Of a DNA stretch of 64,000 bases, positions 61,296 to 64,000 are shown one piece after another. The translations under genes were made by a program, and so were the position numbers. The stretch comes from Streptomyces mutomycini. Its GTDB lineage: Bacteria > Actinomycetota > Actinomycetes > Streptomycetales > Streptomycetaceae. The first letter of the stretch is position 1; each line of letters starts with the position of its first letter. The stretch spans positions 1 to 64,000 of the forward strand of contig NZ_MAPV01000056.1 of the NCBI RefSeq assembly GCF_001700505.1. The letters are read 5' to 3'. The notes beneath the pieces are model-generated. The model saw nothing but the letters and a program-made list of their open reading frames with translations. It did not search any database and was not told the DNA's origin.

Positions 61296-61997
61296 CTAGG
61301 AAAGAGAGGTTGGTTTGCGTGGCGGCGGGACGGCGCGCAGCAGCTCCCACAGTGGGCGGGAGCCGGCGGCCCATTCGGCGAGGGTGTGGCGGTCGACGAC
61401 GTGAAGGCGCTGTTGCTTGGCGAAGTCCCCGGCCGGCCCGGTGACGCGGCCGTTCGTAACGATGACCGCGACGTCGGCGCCGTGGACCTGGCGGGCGGTG
61501 CCGTTGAGGACCTGGAGGTCCGGAGTCCCCACCGCGGAGCCGGCGAGACCTTTGCGCCGGTGCTTGCACTGGATCACCCAGCGCCGCCCGTAGGGGTCGG
61601 TGGCCTTCACGTCCGCGCCCAGGTCTCCGCCGCCTCCGACTCGGACGGCGTTGCGGCAGCCGTCCCGGTGCATCAGGTCGCGCACCGCATCCTCGAACTG
61701 CGAGTGGTGCAGGGCGTCCAACTGGGGCAGGCCGTAGCGCAGGCCCTGTGCGCGCACCGCTTCCCACTGCCCGTGTTGCTGCTTCCGATAGAGCCAGCCT
61801 CCGCCGGCCAGCACGGCGAGCACGCCGATGACGACGAGGATCCACCAGTTGACCAGTAGCCAGTTGACGATGGCCACCACCAGGGCGACGGCCAGAGCCG
61901 CGGTCACGAGGAGGCCGATCAGCCGGTCATCCGCTCGCTGTCGACGCCTGCTCGGCCTGCGGGTCCGTCGCCGTGCCGGCGGGCGCCTGCTCGCCAC
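61296..61997 (-). CDS. Membrane-anchored Mrr-type restriction endonuclease-like protein
   Basis: About 233 residues. A basic N-terminus is followed by two membrane helices (LIGLLVTAALAVALVVAIVN; WWILVVIGVLAVLAGGGWLY) and a cytosolic Mrr_cat nuclease domain with FEDAVRDLMHRDGC, GGGGDLGADVKA, RRWVIQCKHRRKGL, i.e. the D...QxK motif of PD-(D/E)XK nucleases. Such proteins occur on plasmids and near defence genes. The start is uncertain (GTG 61997 chosen as the nearest plausible start; upstream frame is Arg/Pro-rich). Confidence 0.75.
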   Translation of the reverse strand: MASRRPPARRRTRRPSRRRQRADDRLIGLLVTAALAVALVVAIVNWLLVNWWILVVIGVLAVLAGGGWLYRKQQHGQWEAVRAQGLRYGLPQLDALHHSQFEDAVRDLMHRDGCRNAVRVGGGGDLGADVKATDPYGRRWVIQCKHRRKGLAGSAVGTPDLQVLNGTARQVHGADVAVIVTNGRVTGPAGDFAKQQRLHVVDRHTLAEWAAGSRPLWELLRAVPPPRKPTSLS

Positions 61998-62023
61998 CGC
62001 CCGGCCCTGGCGTGGACGGGGGC

Positions 62024-62233
62024 TCACCGGCCGGCCTGGGTGACGCCGCTCGCGAGCCGGCCGAGGAAGTCCATGATTCCGCGGCCCACCGGTGTCGGTG
62101 CGATGAGCACTCCCAGGGCCAGAACGATGACGACGGTGAACTTCTCGTCCAGCCGACTCCGCGAATGCGTACGCCGGCGCAACCGTATGACGACGATGAC
62201 CGCGAGCAGCACAGCCACATTGATCGTCAGCAA
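62024..62233 (-). CDS. Small two-helix membrane protein
   Basis: About 69 residues from TTG 62233 (GGGGAGG 8 nt upstream): two membrane helices (NVAVLLAVIVVIRL; FTVVIVLALGVLIAPTPVGR) joined by a basic loop RRRTHSRSR. Ends 26 bp before the nuclease gene, so the two are probably co-transcribed. Similar small proteins occur on Streptomyces plasmids; no function assigned. Confidence 0.5.
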   Translation of the reverse strand: MLTINVAVLLAVIVVIRLRRRTHSRSRLDEKFTVVIVLALGVLIAPTPVGRGIMDFLGRLASGVTQAGR

Positions 62234-62378
62234 CCGCCTGACCTCCCCGGAACCAGAACGCTGGAGCGGCAGGCGCCTGCCCCAGCCCTCTTGTGTAGCG
62301 CGGCTTTGGTGATGTCGAAGGCGAATTGCTGACGAATGGCACAAAGCCATCGGGCCTGGCTGAATACCGGGCGGGAGC

Positions 62379-62905
62379 TCAGTCTTGGATGTGCACGGTG
62401 ACATGCAGGTCCTCCGGTGCGCCGCCATGATTCCTGGGGCTGCCGGACTCTCGAATCCGGGCCTGCTGGTCCGGTCGCGGAAGGCGGCCTCGTCGGCGGA
62501 GTCCTTGCACTCAAGCGGGTTCCACCAGTAGTTCCGGTCGAAGCCCTCGCAGTGGTTGCAGAGGTTTGCGGTGGCGCGCAGTTCGTCAACCTCGATGTCG
62601 GACCTGTTCCACGCCGGACTGCGGGTGTTCGGTGACGCCGCCGCCCGTGCCCACGCCGAGTGGTGGAAGGAGCTGGAGGATCGTGAGGAGCACGCCCTGC
62701 TCTCCGTGGCTCCCGATCCGACGCCCCTCTTCGTCCGGCGGTCCATCCGGCGCACCAGCAGCTCGGCGTACACCAGCACTGCGATGAGGACGACTGTGCC
62801 AGCAAGCATGACGGGCGAGGCGATGCGGTCCGCACCCTGTTCGACGGCATCCGCGTGCGGCGGGACCTGGTGGAGGAACACTCGGTGCTCTGCCGGGGGC
62901 CTCAT
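62379..62905 (-). pseudogene. Probable decayed membrane protein gene, mosaic coding signal
   Basis: Minus-strand segments with good coding character are MLAGTVVLIAVLVYAELLVR (a membrane helix, ~62810-62735) and ATANLCNHCEGFDRNYWWNP with DSADEAAFRD (~62590-62480), ending after a frame change in APEDLHVTVHIQD and stop at 62379. Between them (62598-62735) the plus strand looks more coding (SDLFHAGLRVFGDAAARAHA), suggesting rearrangement. No family recognised. Confidence 0.3.
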
Positions 62906-63226
62906 CTCCTGCCCCGCGACCATCACCCGCGGCGGAAGACGGCTGCTCGGTGCGCAAGAGGGGCCACGACGGGGGAGACGATCGAGGGCCTCGCCTAGGC
63001 CACGGTTCCGTAGAAGGTGAGGGTGGAGGCGCACCTTCCGATGGCCAGCTTGTCCAGGTTTAACTATGTTGATACCGGTTACTGGTCCGGCTAAGGCGGG
63101 AAAACGGGGAGACACCGGGTGGCGCAGCCGTCCCGTGCGGGGCTCTACGTCCGGTCTCGGCCTCGTCCGACCCGTGTCCCCAGCCCTACCGACGTTTCAC
63201 ACACCCCACGACGAAGGGGAAACAAA
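62906..63226. other. Catalase upstream region
   Basis: About 320 bp without a supported gene; presumably holds the catalase promoter. No clear operator recognised. Confidence 0.4.
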
Positions 63227-64000
63227 GTGACCGACACCTCGCACAAGCCGACCACTACTGACTCCGGCACCCCCGTCGAGAGCGATGAACATTCGCTCAC
63301 CGTCGGCCCGGGCGGCCCGATCCTCCTGCAGGACTCGTACCTGATCGAGCAGATGGCTCAGTTCAACCGGGAGCGCATCCCCGAGCGTCAGCCGCACGCC
63401 AAGGGCAGCGGGGCCTTCGGACATTTCGAGGTGACCGGGGACGTCAGCGGATACACCAGGGCCGCGCTCTTCCAGCCCGGCACAACGACCGACCTGGTCA
63501 TCCGGTTCTCGACCGTAGCCGGTGAGCGGGGCAGCCCCGACACCTGGCGCGACCCTCGCGGCTTCGCGGTGAAGTTCTACACCAGCGAAGGCAACTACGA
63601 CATGGTGGGCAACAACACCCCCGTGTTCTTCGTGAAGGATCCGATGAAGTTCCAGCACTTCATCCGGTCCCAGAAGCGTCGTGCGGACAACAATCTCCGC
63701 GACCACGACATGCAGTGGGACTTCTGGACGCTCTCGCCCGAGTCCGCCCACCAGGTCACCTGGCTCATGGGCGATCGTGGCATCCCGCGCACCTGGCGTC
63801 ACATGAACGGCTACACCTCCCACACCTATATGTGGATCAACGCCCAGGGTGAGCGCTTCTGGGTGAAGTACCACTTCAAGACCGACCAGGGCGTCGAAAC
63901 GTTCACCCAGCACGAGGCCGACCAGATGGCTTCCGCCGACACGGACTATCACACGCGTGATCTGTTCGAGCACATCCGCGACGGCGAGTTCCCGAGCTGG
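63227..64000 (+). CDS. katA: Haem catalase (5' part, continues beyond window)
   Basis: 258 residues visible of an expected ~480. Starts at GTG 63227 (AAGGGGAAAC upstream). Contains [20 protein letters not shown], the distal His in [31 protein letters not shown], the active-site Asn region [15 protein letters not shown] and [19 protein letters not shown], all typical of small-subunit monofunctional catalases. Detoxifies hydrogen peroxide in the cytoplasm. The proximal Tyr would lie beyond the window end. Confidence 0.93.
   Translation, partial: MTDTSHKPTTTDSGTPVESDEHSLTVGPGGPILLQDSYLIEQMAQFNRERIPERQPHAKGSGAFGHFEVTGDVSGYTRAALFQPGTTTDLVIRFSTVAGERGSPDTWRDPRGFAVKFYTSEGNYDMVGNNTPVFFVKDPMKFQHFIRSQKRRADNNLRDHDMQWDFWTLSPESAHQVTWLMGDRGIPRTWRHMNGYTSHTYMWINAQGERFWVKYHFKTDQGVETFTQHEADQMASADTDYHTRDLFEHIRDGEFPSW

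Overview
The window is very GC-rich, with strong G/C preference at third codon positions, many GTG/TTG starts, and families typical of Streptomyces (LAL-type LuxR regulators, replication-relaxation proteins, IS1380/ISKra4/IS21/IS630 elements, type I-E CRISPR repeats). I read it as an accessory, rearranged part of a Streptomyces (or close relative) chromosome, possibly an arm, or a large plasmid. No rRNA or convincing tRNA gene is present.

Layout. 0-3.8 kb: a PucR-type regulator divergent from a ferredoxin reductase/fatty-acid desaturase pair. 3.9-4.4 kb: broken IS5-type transposase. 4.5-12.2 kb: a molybdenum-hydroxylase locus, with a MarR regulator, CoxG-like, CoxL/CoxS/CoxM-like subunits, a divergent XdhC-like factor, and an unusual TetR-MarR fusion regulator carrying a strong palindrome at its own start. 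12.2-15.5 kb: repeats, two diverged copies of the 3' end of one gene, a small lipoprotein and IS3 pieces. 15.5-18.6 kb: an acetolactate-synthase-like gene and a broken permease enclosed between two outward-facing IS21-type ends; next to it is an FMN/Fe-S glutamate-synthase-like gene (18.9-20.4 kb). 21-24.9 kb: plasmid-type genes (replication-relaxation protein), a lipase-like gene flanked by 50-bp imperfect inverted repeats, and a HEPN-like gene. 25-32 kb: an MMPL exporter with an ArsR-type regulator and a small membrane protein, surrounded by decayed transposases. 32.2-35.3 kb: two IS630-family elements back to back sharing one TA dinucleotide; the second carries a passenger gene.

35.6-41.3 kb: a large LAL regulator divergent from a metallo-beta-lactamase-fold hydrolase, a carboxylesterase and the first 28 codons of a RidA gene, ending in a terminator. 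41.4-41.6 kb: a four-repeat type I-E-like CRISPR array without cas genes. 41.8-44.8 kb: hypothetical genes, one with an in-frame TGA, and the frameshifted 3' part of a GDSL/fibronectin-III protein. 44.9-56.7 kb: a catabolic cluster, with an MFS transporter divergent from an 11-gene run (aldehyde dehydrogenase, extradiol-dioxygenase-like VOC protein, aspartate-dehydrogenase-like protein, alpha/beta hydrolase, cupin, two SDRs, TPP enzyme, 2Fe-2S reductase, small HTH protein, Rieske oxygenase). Two TTAAG-CTTAG palindromes lie in the divergent promoter and a terminator follows the last gene. The Rieske oxygenase and reductase probably open attack on an aromatic ring, the VOC protein would cleave it, and the aldehyde dehydrogenase, hydrolase, SDRs and TPP enzyme would process the products; the substrate is not evident.

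56.7-62.9 kb: a lipase-family 3' fragment, a compact three-gene operon of unrecognised function with plasmid-like character, and a membrane-anchored Mrr-type nuclease with a small membrane protein. 63.2 kb to the end: the 5' part of a clade-3-like haem catalase running off the window.

The best candidates for undescribed biology are the catabolic operon with its palindromic control region, the three-gene operon at 57.3-60.8 kb, the TetR-MarR fusion with its operator, and the inverted-repeat-bounded lipase/HEPN region.
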